DNA of 64,000 nucleotides from Siphonodentalium dalli (Eukaryota > Mollusca > Scaphopoda > Gadilida > Siphonodentaliidae). The stretch spans positions 215,595,982 through 215,659,981 of the forward strand of contig CP136063.1 in assembly GCA_032622095.1 (NCBI GenBank), given 5' to 3'. Below the pieces are notes generated by a model. That model saw only the letters and a program-made list of their open reading frames with translations, was not told the DNA's origin and searched no databases. Positions 51,045 through 59,705 of the stretch are shown here, piece after piece; position 1 is the first letter of the stretch, and each line of letters opens with the position of its first letter. The position numbers and the translations under genes were made by a program.

Positions 51045-52349
51045 CTAATAGTCAGTAAGCACTTCTCTCAAAGCTGTGATCTCTATTTCACTGTCGAATT
51101 CAGCATACACCAAAACGTTGACGGCTGTAGTGAGAGCTGTCAAGAACTGAAGCTCCAAACGCAGGTTCCCTGTCTTTATAGGATGTAGATGTCCCTCGTC
51201 GCTTCCTTGGTCCGGTGTCAAGTCGAAACCCCACAAACAATAACCATTCATATATTCTTTTAAATTAATGCCAATTGATTTGTTAACACCAACCATTCCT
51301 AAAGATTGATACAAAGATAAATATGATCTGAGACATTGTTTTGTTGCGAAGTTTGGTTCAAATGGACGGTTATGTATTGTATGACCGTCTTGACTAACTT
51401 CCAATTTATTCAAACTGAAATGTTTGAAGTGGAATGGATTGGTACCCAAATCTCCATTCATATCTTTATTTTCGACCAACGCAATAAAAATTCTCTTTGG
51501 TAATTGTCCTTGAAATAAGTGGTCTTCAATTTTTGATCTAAGTCCAGTACTAATTGTGAAAGTTTTTATTTCTACTCGTCTGATAGGTATTTTCATTTTT
51601 GACTGGACAATTTCTTGATTTAATTTATTTGAGACCGCTGGAAAGAGACTAACTGTTCTGACATGGAACACTGCTGATTCGAAAACAATTTGTCCATCCT
51701 CGCCGCCAATGAGGCAAAATTTTGATGGTGATCTGTTTAATCTGATACGAATTTCAATTCCATTTGGTAAATATTTTTCTTGAAGAAACAGATCAGTGTG
51801 TAAGCGTCCACATAGTTCAACAATTTTACTACCACCGATCAAACTTTCTCTAGAAGTTAATCCAGCATTGCCACCACCTTTGGTATTCTCTTCAAATTGT
51901 TCTGCTGTATCGCCATACCACATTTCTAAATTTGCTAATTGATTATCTTTATATTCTGGAGAGTATCCCAACAGATTTTCGAAATATGCTCGGTATGGGT
52001 AAGTGTCAGAATTCGAAGTTATCAATTTGTTGTTCAAGTAAACATCGATACTGCTGAACATGCTATGAAAGAAATTGTTAACAGGTGCTAATTCCGTACC
52101 AGCTAGCAAATTAGTTCCATCTTTTTTTGTAATTTTGAATTTCACATAAAGATAAGATTGGTTAATATCTGTCCACTTTTCGGTTTGAGATGGTATGACA
52201 AACTCTATCGGAGCAGAATTATTCAGCGGTGCAATCGGATGATTTTCGATCCACTGCGATTCTGACATTGTAGCCACTGTTGGTGGAACATGTGTTATAT
52301 CAAGTTCCGATTTATTGCATTCGCATGATCCATTTACCATTTGTGCCAT
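51045..52349 (-). CDS. MCP: Major capsid protein (double jelly-roll, hexon-like)
   Basis: The 434-residue protein corresponds to the conserved Polinton capsid protein, often annotated in animal genomes as uncharacterised F54H12.2-like. Recognisable family signatures are IEFVIPSQTEKWTDINQSYL near residue 48, then PVNNFFHSMFSSIDVYLNNK, then TYPYRAYFENLLGYS near residue 120. The C-terminal half carries the LRLELQF.....VNVLVYAEFDSEIEI strand pattern. Two jelly rolls of this type would form the pseudo-hexameric capsomer of an icosahedral particle. It lies between the pVI-like gene (2-nt gap upstream) and the Cys/His gene. The frame is complete with no internal break. Confidence 0.93.
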   Translation of the reverse strand: MAQMVNGSCECNKSELDITHVPPTVATMSESQWIENHPIAPLNNSAPIEFVIPSQTEKWTDINQSYLYVKFKITKKDGTNLLAGTELAPVNNFFHSMFSSIDVYLNNKLITSNSDTYPYRAYFENLLGYSPEYKDNQLANLEMWYGDTAEQFEENTKGGGNAGLTSRESLIGGSKIVELCGRLHTDLFLQEKYLPNGIEIRIRLNRSPSKFCLIGGEDGQIVFESAVFHVRTVSLFPAVSNKLNQEIVQSKMKIPIRRVEIKTFTISTGLRSKIEDHLFQGQLPKRIFIALVENKDMNGDLGTNPFHFKHFSLNKLEVSQDGHTIHNRPFEPNFATKQCLRSYLSLYQSLGMVGVNKSIGINLKEYMNGYCLWGFDLTPDQGSDEGHLHPIKTGNLRLELQFLTALTTAVNVLVYAEFDSEIEITALREVLTDY

Positions 52350-52351
52350 GA

Positions 52352-52726
52352 TTAATCAAAAATATCAAGAGCTCGACTGCTAGGATGTTTTTTCGACTGA
52401 CTTTTTCGGCGTTTGACAGCTGAATGATTCATTTTTGAATTCGCTACTCTTTTTCTAGGTTTTTGTCTCGAGTTCAAAATTTGATTTTTAGCTTGTGTGC
52501 CAAAAGATTTAAAAGCTTTTTTACCTTCAGACATCAACGCTTCTTTCGGACTTTTACCTTGATTAATAATTTCATCTGCAACACCAAAAGTGTGTTTTTT
52601 CGCAAGTTGTAAAGCTGTCCGACCAATCGGTTTTAGAAATGGTACAGCAGATCTCATAAGTGATTTGAAAATTGAACCAATACCGTTACCATATTGCCGT
52701 GGTACACCTCTATACACGGGGAACAT
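52352..52726 (-). CDS. Small basic virion-like protein (pVI/pX-like)
   Basis: This 124-residue, strongly basic protein begins with an aromatic and glycine-rich segment (MFPVYRGVPRQYGNGIGSIF), followed by an amphipathic stretch, SLMRSAVPFLKPIGRTAL. It ends in a Lys/Arg-rich tail with RKRV and KRRKSQSKK. Polintons and adintoviruses usually encode such a protein beside the capsid gene, and its layout recalls adenovirus core or cement proteins (pVI, pX). DNA binding and membrane interaction are inferred from composition. It is six bases downstream of the penton gene and three upstream of the capsid start. Confidence 0.8.
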   Translation of the reverse strand: MFPVYRGVPRQYGNGIGSIFKSLMRSAVPFLKPIGRTALQLAKKHTFGVADEIINQGKSPKEALMSEGKKAFKSFGTQAKNQILNSRQKPRKRVANSKMNHSAVKRRKSQSKKHPSSRALDIFD

Positions 52727-52731
52727 TGTTT

Positions 52732-53583
52732 TTAGAACTCCTCTCGTTTTCTGAAATGCAGCTTCGCCAAAGACTTACCACCAATAAACTGAATTGATTC
52801 TCCTGTGTCGCCACTTATATTTACACTAATTTTGTCAAAGTATGACTTTGAAACTGGAACATAATGTAAATTTAAAAATTCATGTTTTACATGTAATCCG
52901 TCGATATCTCTTTTAATTCTGAAAGAAACAACTCGTAAAATTTGTACTTCAACATTTCCAACAATTGTGAAATCGGCAATATCAGAATAAACAAACATTT
53001 GATTATGACCAACAAACAAATCTACACCAAACGGAAATCTACTATTTGAATAAAAATCTTCAGAAGCGTTTTCAGTTTTGTAACCCAACTTGTGCAAAAG
53101 ACATTGTGGTAATTCAATTCCTAGTTTTGGGATACTTAAACTCTTGCGAATAATTTTCACACGTTTTGTAACTTTTGAGTACTTGATGTGAAATCCGTAT
53201 TCGTTTTGCATTGCTTCTCCAAGTGTTTCATCAATTACATCTTGCATTGTATCAAGTAAATCTGTCGCAGAGGTATACGAACCTTCGCGTATCTGTATTT
53301 CAATTGCACGAACGCCATCAGGTCTCGTAAATATCTTTTCTTCAAAACGATTTTGAAGAATAGACAGTATTATTGCATCAGTTGTAATCAAATTGAATTT
53401 ACACGAATCCCCTGTAACATTGTATGTTTCTGAAGGTGTTATCAGTTCGACTAATGCAACTTCCCATTTTTCTTTATCAATTTGAATTGGTTTTGGTAAT
53501 TGTACAGTAAAACAACATTGAGTATTGTTTGGATACATTACCATTGAACTGTCGCTCGGAATTGTAATGTAGAAAGAATTCAT
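52732..53583 (-). CDS. mCP: Minor capsid protein (penton-like, single jelly-roll)
   Basis: The 283-residue protein matches the Polinton minor capsid family. The N terminus MNSFYITIPSDSSMVMYPNN is typical, followed by FTVQLPKPIQID.EKWEVALVEL near residue 27. The rest is beta-strand-rich, with a C-terminal VNISGDTGESIQFIGGKSLAKLHF. It would occupy the five-fold vertices of the particle. Its ATG overlaps the stop of the upstream membrane-protein gene in an ATGA arrangement (53580-53583), a tight coupling within the morphogenesis cluster. The frame is intact. Confidence 0.88.
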   Translation of the reverse strand: MNSFYITIPSDSSMVMYPNNTQCCFTVQLPKPIQIDKEKWEVALVELITPSETYNVTGDSCKFNLITTDAIILSILQNRFEEKIFTRPDGVRAIEIQIREGSYTSATDLLDTMQDVIDETLGEAMQNEYGFHIKYSKVTKRVKIIRKSLSIPKLGIELPQCLLHKLGYKTENASEDFYSNSRFPFGVDLFVGHNQMFVYSDIADFTIVGNVEVQILRVVSFRIKRDIDGLHVKHEFLNLHYVPVSKSYFDKISVNISGDTGESIQFIGGKSLAKLHFRKREEF

Positions 53584-53843
53584 ACTTTCAAAATTTCTGT
53601 CGACTGATTTTTCAAATATTTCAAACGCGGTGTTGGTAAAATGTATCCCAAAGAACTACTGAGTAAAATTAACCACAGTTCGTTATTTTCACTTTGTAAA
53701 CTTAAATGAACAATTGCTGTAGCGATTATACCAACAATTATAATAATTTGTGTAAAATATGTTACTTGATTTTTTGCAATTTTTTCTCCACAGATTTGAA
53801 ATTGTGATGGAACATCGAGACCAACTGAACCATTTTGAGACAT
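53580..53843 (-). CDS. Small two-helix membrane protein, Polinton-associated
   Basis: The better start is the ATG at 53843 (MSQNGSVGLDVPSQFQICGE), because it begins just after the integrase stop at 53854. The longer upstream frame would lie inside integrase. The 87-residue product has a polar N terminus and two hydrophobic stretches, YFTQIIIIVGIIATAIVHLS and LWLILLSSSLGYILP, separated by a short acidic loop. Similar small proteins with SQ....GEKI...Q..YFTQ and ELWLILLSS..GYLLP occur next to the minor capsid gene in other Polintons; the role is unknown. Membrane placement is a prediction from hydrophobicity. Confidence 0.78.
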   Translation of the reverse strand: MSQNGSVGLDVPSQFQICGEKIAKNQVTYFTQIIIIVGIIATAIVHLSLQSENNELWLILLSSSLGYILPTPRLKYLKNQSTEILKV

Positions 53844-53853
53844 GTTAAAAGTT

Positions 53854-54948
53854 TTATACCAAATTTGTGGCAGGAATCCAACTGTCAAATTTTTTAGGAT
53901 AACCACCCCAATGAACTTTAATTTCTCTAACTGATTTACCAGCAACTTTTCTTGAACGTTTACCAACAACTGATTCAATTTCGTAAACTTTATTATCTTT
54001 TATATGTTGAATTTCTTTACCATAAAATGATCCTGCGATGTTTTCACCATCTAAATCTACTAATTTGTAAGTTAATGGTGTACTTTTACAAACTCTACTA
54101 ATTTTGAAAATTTCTTTTGTCCAATTTGGAAGATATCCTTTATCAAAAGTTCTCTTTGTTTTATTTATTCTAACAAAATCTCCAACTTTCAACATCTTAT
54201 CTTTTTTCGTTTTTAACTTTCCATAAAGATTTCTGGAAACTTCAATTTCATTTTCTCGAGTTACTAAAACTGGTGCCATCTTAATACTTCTATGAAAACT
54301 TTTGTTGTAAGAATTCACAAAATCGTGCAAAACATCAACGTATTTCAAAGTTTGATTATGTGTAAAATATTTCCACATCTTTGTTTTCAATGTCCGTTGA
54401 AAACGTTCAACTATACTTGCTTTTGTCTCTGGATTCTCTGTTGTGAAAAAATGAATTTTCTTAGATTTCAAAAATTGTAAAAATAATTTATTTTTGAATT
54501 CGGAACCTTTGTCAGATTGAAATGAAGCTGGTTTTCGTTTTGATGATTCGAGAATTTTCTGAAATGTTTTAACTAAAGTTTTACCAGTTTTATCTTTAAT
54601 TTTTTCAACCCATGCAAATTTTGAGAACACATCAATAACACAAAGTAAATATCTGTATTTGTCATTGTGCTTTTGCAAAGTTTGCAAATCTACCAGATCA
54701 GCTTGCCACTGAATATCAATTCCTGCAACAATAGTTTTACGTCTGCGAAATTTCCGAACAATTGGTTTGTGCAAAGTATATGTTTTTTGCCATTGTAACC
54801 ATTTTTTAACATCTGAAAGTTTAATTTTGTTATTTGTTTCTTTTGCATTTTTAAAAAGTTGATTTGCTCCACTGAAACCACCAACTTCTTTTGGATTGTA
54901 GTAAATTTCAGTTAGAAGTTTGTCAAATTTTATGTAAGTGGGGACCAT
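53854..54948 (-). CDS. INT: Integrase (retroviral-type DDE core, C-terminal chromodomain)
   Basis: This 364-residue enzyme would join element ends to host DNA. The core carries the acidic triad: Asp84 in QWQADLVDL, Asp146 in SFQSDKGSEF and Glu181 in SIVERFQRT, with 34 residues between the last two. The N-terminal third has the usual Polinton start (IYYNP near residue 16, then YTLHKPIVRKFRR) but no clear HHCC zinc site. After an SH3-like stretch (KVGDFVRI), residues from about 320 form a chromodomain (VYEIESVVG, IKVHWGGYP, DSWIPATNL), which could direct insertion to marked chromatin. The start overlaps the upstream gene by 19 nt. No break is visible. Confidence 0.93.
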   Translation of the reverse strand: MVPTYIKFDKLLTEIYYNPKEVGGFSGANQLFKNAKETNNKIKLSDVKKWLQWQKTYTLHKPIVRKFRRRKTIVAGIDIQWQADLVDLQTLQKHNDKYRYLLCVIDVFSKFAWVEKIKDKTGKTLVKTFQKILESSKRKPASFQSDKGSEFKNKLFLQFLKSKKIHFFTTENPETKASIVERFQRTLKTKMWKYFTHNQTLKYVDVLHDFVNSYNKSFHRSIKMAPVLVTRENEIEVSRNLYGKLKTKKDKMLKVGDFVRINKTKRTFDKGYLPNWTKEIFKISRVCKSTPLTYKLVDLDGENIAGSFYGKEIQHIKDNKVYEIESVVGKRSRKVAGKSVREIKVHWGGYPKKFDSWIPATNLV

Positions 54949-55649
54949 TCTTTCAAAATAGATTTTCTGGTTTTAGGAAAACTTTGAGGTGTGAAAATAT
55001 CAACTGAACGTTTTCTTGACTTGCCACTGCTAGGAGTTGCATGAGGTGTATGAAACTCATCACCAGTGTGACCTTTTAAATGTCTTTGTATCCACAACCA
55101 TCGATTCCTGTTACCTACATAATCTTGTGGTACATTAAGTTCCCCCAATCCACGTAGGAATGTTTCATAACCAACTGGGTCAAAACCTTTTCGGTGACGA
55201 ACAACATCGTTTATCAAATCAATTATATTTGATCCAGTAACTGTTTCTGTTCCATAAATTAATTGTCCACGATCATCCCATCTAAGTTTAGGATTAGTTG
55301 ACAACAATGTTAAAATTTGTTGTGCTTTACCACGAAGTTTAGATGGAACACTTTCCAATATATGTTCACTCATGTTCCCAAAGTTTTCAGATAACTTTTG
55401 TTCAGGTAAACTGAATTTTGAATTTAAAGATTTTTGTGAAGTTTTCAATTTGTACAAATTTTCTCCAAATAACTGTGACTTTTCTGATTCAGAAATATTT
55501 TTATCATAAACTGATTTCAATTCTTTGTAAGAATCTGAAACATTTGAAATTGCAGGATCAGGAGGTAATTGAGGTTTATTCATTTCTGACATTTTCCATT
55601 GTTTGAAATCTTCCAACATTCTGAATGGTACAATAACCATTTTCTTCAT
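54930..55649 (-). CDS. Conserved Polinton protein of unknown function
   Basis: The 239-residue protein starts MKKMVIVPFRMLEDF. It has a charged middle region of coiled-coil character. A conserved-looking block follows from about residue 95: SVPSKLRGKAQQILTLL, then LRWDDRGQLIYGTETVTGSN and IIDLINDVVRHRK. The tail is rich in Ser, Lys and Arg. Proteins with this KA..LL......W...G.L...G....GS.I.DL pattern are common directly upstream of integrase in invertebrate Polintons, but no activity is known to me. It ends inside the integrase start (19-nt overlap). A minus-strand AATAAA at 55656-55651 lies just before its ATG and may end the transcript of the preceding gene. Confidence 0.75.
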   Translation of the reverse strand: MKKMVIVPFRMLEDFKQWKMSEMNKPQLPPDPAISNVSDSYKELKSVYDKNISESEKSQLFGENLYKLKTSQKSLNSKFSLPEQKLSENFGNMSEHILESVPSKLRGKAQQILTLLSTNPKLRWDDRGQLIYGTETVTGSNIIDLINDVVRHRKGFDPVGYETFLRGLGELNVPQDYVGNRNRWLWIQRHLKGHTGDEFHTPHATPSSGKSRKRSVDIFTPQSFPKTRKSILKEWSPLT

Positions 55650-55650
55650 A

Positions 55651-55656
55651 TTTATT
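55651..55656 (-). terminator. Possible polyadenylation signal AATAAA
   Basis: TTTATT on the plus strand, thus AATAAA leftward, lies 14 nt after the stop of the GGFL protein gene and immediately before the next ATG. It fits the position of a poly(A) signal but could be chance in AT-rich DNA. Confidence 0.35.
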
Positions 55657-55669
55657 TGAGATTTAGTTT

Positions 55670-56032
55670 TTACAAAATATTTTTAACAACTGCACCTAAT
55701 GTTTTGCTAATCAATGGAGCAAGAAATAATAATGGTAAAAAGCCACCTTTTTGATTCAAAATTTTCTTCTTTTGTTGCAAAGGTTTGTTCTTGTCTGCAA
55801 GATATCTGATATGTTTACGCTTCGAATGTAACTTGCGGTTCTGAGCTTCATTCAGTTTTACATTACCTTTTAAAAGATTTTGACAACATTCTGAAATGCA
55901 ATCCATCACTTGTTTCGGAGCATCGTTGATCATTTTCTTTTTATATGCAGATGGAACTTTACTCATTGCAACAATCAACTCCCCATATTTTTTTATCAGC
56001 GGTACTTTCCGGCTCTTAGTTTTTGAAGGCAT
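55670..56032 (-). CDS. Basic protein with C-terminal QKGGFLPLL motif
   Basis: The start is taken at the ATG at 56032 (MPSKTKSRK); a frame reaching 56038 would need GTG. The 120-residue protein is basic and helical, with CISECCQNLLKGNVKL near residue 46 and K-rich HSKRKHIRYLADKNKPLQ after it. It ends in NQKGGFLPLLFLAPLISKTL, a glycine-flanked hydrophobic helix. This architecture, with a CI.E...N.L.GN..L core and an RGGFLP-type tail, is widespread in Polintons. The tail resembles membrane-active segments of small virion proteins such as adenovirus pVI, which is an inference. Its neighbour at 56089 has a related GGSGFLGG motif. Confidence 0.8.
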   Translation of the reverse strand: MPSKTKSRKVPLIKKYGELIVAMSKVPSAYKKKMINDAPKQVMDCISECCQNLLKGNVKLNEAQNRKLHSKRKHIRYLADKNKPLQQKKKILNQKGGFLPLLFLAPLISKTLGAVVKNIL

Positions 56033-56088
56033 CTTCACAGTCTAAGTAGTTGTCTCAAAATGAGCAGAAAAATTATATGTTTCATCTT

Positions 56089-56676
56089 TTATCTTTTCTG
56101 ATTGAACCATTCTAAAGCTTCGAATGCCGATTTCGATGGATCAGACAACGGCATAAATTTAGAAAATTCAAGATCAATAACTGGTTTTTTTTGTAACGGT
56201 TGATGTTGAGGGTTCTGCTGAGAAGGTATAGGTGTAAATTTAGAATGTTGATTTTGTTGAGTTTGCATCGGTGTAAACTTTGAATGATTTAGAGAAAGCT
56301 TTGTTTTACGTTTAGATTCTTTTTGATTACCTCTTTGTTGTGTTTGCTTCCGAGTAATCTTTGAACGTTTTGGAGAAACCTTTGATTTACTTTTAGATTG
56401 TCTACCAGTTTGTTCAAATGAATTTTTCAAAAGACTTCTAATTAAAACTCCTCCAAGAAACCCACTACCACCTCGTTGTAAAATTAATTTGCGTTTTGTT
56501 TCCATATCAGTTGATCGATCAGAGATTTTTTTAAGAACATTTTTATTTCTCTGAAAAAACTTTTTTGTCTGTGGTGGTAATTTCCAATAATGTTCAAGAA
56601 ATAATTCAGCTGCAAAAGTGAAGAAATTTATAATTTGTGACAGTTCATCATGACTAAACATCTCGGTGGACGACAT
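56089..56676 (-). CDS. Basic, repeat-containing protein with RGGSGFLGG motif
   Basis: An ATG at 56745 would overlap the ATPase end, so the start at 56676 (MSSTEMFSHDEL) is preferred; this gives 195 residues. The N-terminal third is helical and aromatic. QRGGSGFLGGVLIRSLL near residue 69 is a glycine-rich hydrophobic segment like that of the next gene downstream. The remainder is a Lys/Ser/Gln-rich tail with a repeated HSKFTP..TQQN phrase (two full copies, plus EFSKFMPL at the end). It is probably a virion-associated or DNA-binding protein by composition and position; no enzymatic motif is visible. No frame damage was seen. Confidence 0.65.
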   Translation of the reverse strand: MSSTEMFSHDELSQIINFFTFAAELFLEHYWKLPPQTKKFFQRNKNVLKKISDRSTDMETKRKLILQRGGSGFLGGVLIRSLLKNSFEQTGRQSKSKSKVSPKRSKITRKQTQQRGNQKESKRKTKLSLNHSKFTPMQTQQNQHSKFTPIPSQQNPQHQPLQKKPVIDLEFSKFMPLSDPSKSAFEALEWFNQKR

Positions 56677-56710
56677 GGTTCTAAAATGAAAAAAGTAACA
56701 ACAACTGAAT

Positions 56711-57361
56711 TTATACTTTTGAATAAATGACAGGACCTCGGTCATTAGCTGTCAACCATTTATGGAAAATATCAGTTCTAATTCGCAAATAATTTTCTGT
56801 TCTAGGATGAAAATCTACTAAAATATATCCATGATTTATTGAAGTTGCATCTTCGTATGCTTGTTTCAAATGATTGGTTTGCATTTGATGAGCCAAAACT
56901 TTTATTTGATTTTTATCTCGAACGCTTTGAAATAAAACCATGTAGTGTGCATTCAAACTTATAGTTCTGCTACTTTTTGATTTTTGGAACATGTTTTGAG
57001 TAATGTAAATTATTGAAGCATTTCGATGGTGTCCTTTTCTAGTAAACCAAAGCATTATTTTGTCTTCATCTTGTTCCCCCATCATGTCATCGAAAACAAC
57101 AAGATGAGGAAATGATTTATCTGATACAATTTCCTCATCATCGTCTGGAATACCATCGATAAACTCAACGTTATCAATTTCTTTTATACGATTGTATGTG
57201 TCTTGCCATTCTTTGTAACACCAAACTATTTTCTTTGGTGGTGTTTGGAATAAATCGTGTTTAAATTCAATAACTTTTTTAACTAATTCTGTTTTACCTG
57301 ATCCACTAGGTCCGCTGATAAAGAAATTACACGGATGTTGGAAAAGTAAAGATTCTTCCAT
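56711..57361 (-). CDS. ATP: Packaging ATPase (FtsK/HerA, A32-like)
   Basis: The 216-residue P-loop protein has Walker A FFISGPSGSGKT (Lys23, Thr24) near the N terminus. Walker B is LVVFDDMMGE (Asp91, Asp92). A downstream IIYITQNMFQ segment has the sensor-like glutamine and asparagine typical of A32 ATPases. The family drives viral DNA into preformed capsids; in Polintons it is one of the four morphogenesis hallmarks. The length is within the usual range. The gene lies between the unknown 216-aa gene (34-nt gap) and the RGGSGF gene, and is intact. Confidence 0.92.
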   Translation of the reverse strand: MEESLLFQHPCNFFISGPSGSGKTELVKKVIEFKHDLFQTPPKKIVWCYKEWQDTYNRIKEIDNVEFIDGIPDDDEEIVSDKSFPHLVVFDDMMGEQDEDKIMLWFTRKGHHRNASIIYITQNMFQKSKSSRTISLNAHYMVLFQSVRDKNQIKVLAHQMQTNHLKQAYEDATSINHGYILVDFHPRTENYLRIRTDIFHKWLTANDRGPVIYSKV

Positions 57362-57394
57362 GTTGTCACTTTGATGTCTAATCAGAGAGTGAAC

Positions 57395-58045
57395 TTAACG
57401 ACGTGTGAATTTAGTTCTTAAAGAGAAATCTCCAAAGCTGTAAACATTTCCATACATTTCAATAATCCAATTATCATAGTCTTCTATTCTTCTGTACTTT
57501 GTTCTGTAAATAAAAAAATCATCCCCCAAAATGTTTTGAATTTTTGCATATGTTGACATTGTTTTTGTTAACAAATACCCATAGATCCTAGGATCTGATT
57601 CAAAAGTTCCCCCAGCAAGAGGAAAATGATCTTCATACTTTGTATAATGAATATAGTCATGTTCATCAAAAGTTCCTAAATCTATATCTAAATGGTGTTG
57701 ATCACCACCAAATGTCCAAAAATCAGATATTTTTTCAATGAGAAAAAATGTTTTGAATTTAATAAATGATTCAATATATTTTTGAGAGAAATGAGAAGAT
57801 ATACTTGACTCAAGATAGGCCAATCTCTGTAAACATTCGCCGACATCACAGCATCGTAGTATTGCTTTCTTTTCTCTTTCAAACCAGACTTCTTGTAATT
57901 CCTTCTTTATCTCTGGAATAAGCGTTGACTGTGCCACCAAATATCCATAAATCTTCTCAGCAATTTCTGGAGGTACTACTCCTGCCAACATCTTGACATG
58001 AAATGACTCAACATCTCCATCCGTATGGGTATGTATGAATACCAT
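57395..58045 (-). CDS. Unknown Polinton protein overlapping polymerase 3' end
   Basis: The start is taken at the ATG at 58045 (MVFIHTHTDGDVESFHVK); the longer frame to 58099 would need GTG. The 216-residue protein overlaps the last 38 nt of the polymerase frame. I recognise no family. It has a helical N-terminal half (VPPEIAEKIYGYLV, KKELQEVWFEREKK, with CCDVGEC near residue 66). The C-terminal half is aromatic and acidic (FWTFGGDQHHLDIDLGTF, DHFPLAGGTF). There are no membrane segments. Codon use and length suggest a real gene in the cluster between polymerase and ATPase. Confidence 0.7.
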   Translation of the reverse strand: MVFIHTHTDGDVESFHVKMLAGVVPPEIAEKIYGYLVAQSTLIPEIKKELQEVWFEREKKAILRCCDVGECLQRLAYLESSISSHFSQKYIESFIKFKTFFLIEKISDFWTFGGDQHHLDIDLGTFDEHDYIHYTKYEDHFPLAGGTFESDPRIYGYLLTKTMSTYAKIQNILGDDFFIYRTKYRRIEDYDNWIIEMYGNVYSFGDFSLRTKFTRR

Positions 58046-59705
58046 TGACGAGTTTTCGTTTTGTGTACACCGATCTGAAAGTTTTGGTTTGACACTCACT
58101 AATCAATCGATGGTTCTTTTGTCTTTTAATTCTGGAAGGATACTCAACAACAGTTTTGAAATTTTCACGATCATTAACACATTGTACCATTGTTTCAAAA
58201 TTAACTTTTTGACTTGTGCTGTAATCAAGAGTGATACCTTTTACCTTACATTTGGTGTATCTTCTCCCATCTTTGATGTATTCATATCCGTAGTTCTTTG
58301 GCCCAAGTCCAACAAATTTGACAATCTTTGCATCTGGATGTTCGTCGCTCCATTTCCCCAATCTTCCTTCGATAGTTTTGATGTTCTTCTTTGATGGATC
58401 ACTGACATACATACAGCTGTCTGTATCAAAATACAGCACTCTATCTCCAAGTTTTTCTAAAACTTTATACAATTGTAATCTTGCATACGCTGTAACAAAA
58501 GAAGCAACAACAACATTTGCTGAGTGATGAGGTTCAATATTATCTAAGATGTCAACATAATTTACCAGAATGAATTTGTCACCATCAAGAAGTGTAACAT
58601 TTTGAACAATTATATTGTTACTAGTAAGCAATTCAAAATAACGTGATGGTTTATCCACATACTCTGTTTTTGACATAAGATTTCTTTGTGCATTCTTACC
58701 CCATATACAATTAATCATAATTTTAGATATTTGACGTTTTCCTGGATTCTTCTCGATGTTCTCCAATTTTATACCCTCAGCTGCATAATAATCCTGTACA
58801 AACTTTTGTTTCTGTTCTTCTGTCTCAACACCAAATGGATAACCACTACATTCCTGTTTGATCTTTAGATGTTTATCGATATAGGATTTGTATATTTCAT
58901 CTGTCCAATCTGTCCAATGCCAAATTTGGTACACATCAAGTATTTTGTAGCCAACATCCATTGCTTTGAATAATTCTGGCGTGGTCCACACTCCGGTTAT
59001 AGCTCGATCTTCTTCTGAATGGTTACATGCCTCGTTCTCATTGATGGCACAAGTGTTGCACAGAGTAAAAACCATTTTCTTGTTACAATGAATCGGTAGA
59101 ACTGGAATATACAATTTCGATGGTGGTAAAATTGTACATTTAACAAGCCCCGCATAGTCTCTAATGTGTTCTTGATCGATCTGCTCTTGGCTCAAAATTT
59201 CTGGATGTCCAACAGGGTAGAATTTATATTTGTTGCAAAATGGATACAACGAACACACATCGATGAACTTGATTTCTTTTGTGGAATCTTGATCAATTTC
59301 CTCGTACAATTTGATGGCATTTGTACGTCCACCAAACAATGCTTCTCTTGGCAAAATGGGGTCTCGATGTTTGTAGAAAGATTCCATTTGTTGTTTGAAT
59401 TTCACATCCGATTTCATTCTTTCGTCGATCTGATGCTCCCAAATTGATTCAACTCTGTAACCAAGACTTTCCAGTTCATCTTTCTTCTGTTGGGTTCTTG
59501 TATATAATTCTTCCATGGTGAGCATCGTATAGGGATTCTTGTATTGTCTGTTGTTGTAACATTTTGGACATCCATGAAACAGACATCCATTCATCTCAAA
59601 AACTGTTCTTGTGGCTTCCTCATATCCATCGACGTAGTGATTTCTCCTCCATTCAAAGCATGCTTGATTGTTATCATACGTGACAATGATATATGTTGAA
59701 GCCAA
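58008..59705 (-). pseudogene. POLB: DNA polymerase B, C-terminal (polymerase) part
   Basis: This frame carries the polymerase core of a protein-primed family B enzyme. Motif A is FIDVCSLYP (Asp149, SLYP 152-155). Motif B is KIMINCIWGK (Lys328; the usual NS.YG is NCIWG here). Motif C is YFDTDS (Asp427, Asp429), followed by the KVKG segment. Family-like sequence begins only at about residue 23 (HYVDGYEE, then GC.FHGCPKCY); the residues before that are out-of-frame reading of the exonuclease part. The frame has no ATG at its left limit (59705 is TTG). It joins the preceding fragment through a one-base frame change near 59640. Confidence 0.9.

Noticed and set aside
53844-53978. N-terminal extension of the small membrane protein
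   Set aside because: The extra 45 residues lie inside the integrase frame and lack family resemblance; the ATG at 53843 is a better start.
59591-59705. Programmed ribosomal frameshift in the polymerase
   Set aside because: The frame change is formally -1, but no X_XXY_YYZ slippery heptamer is present near 59640 and a second lesion (TAA at 60992) exists. A mutation or sequence error is simpler.
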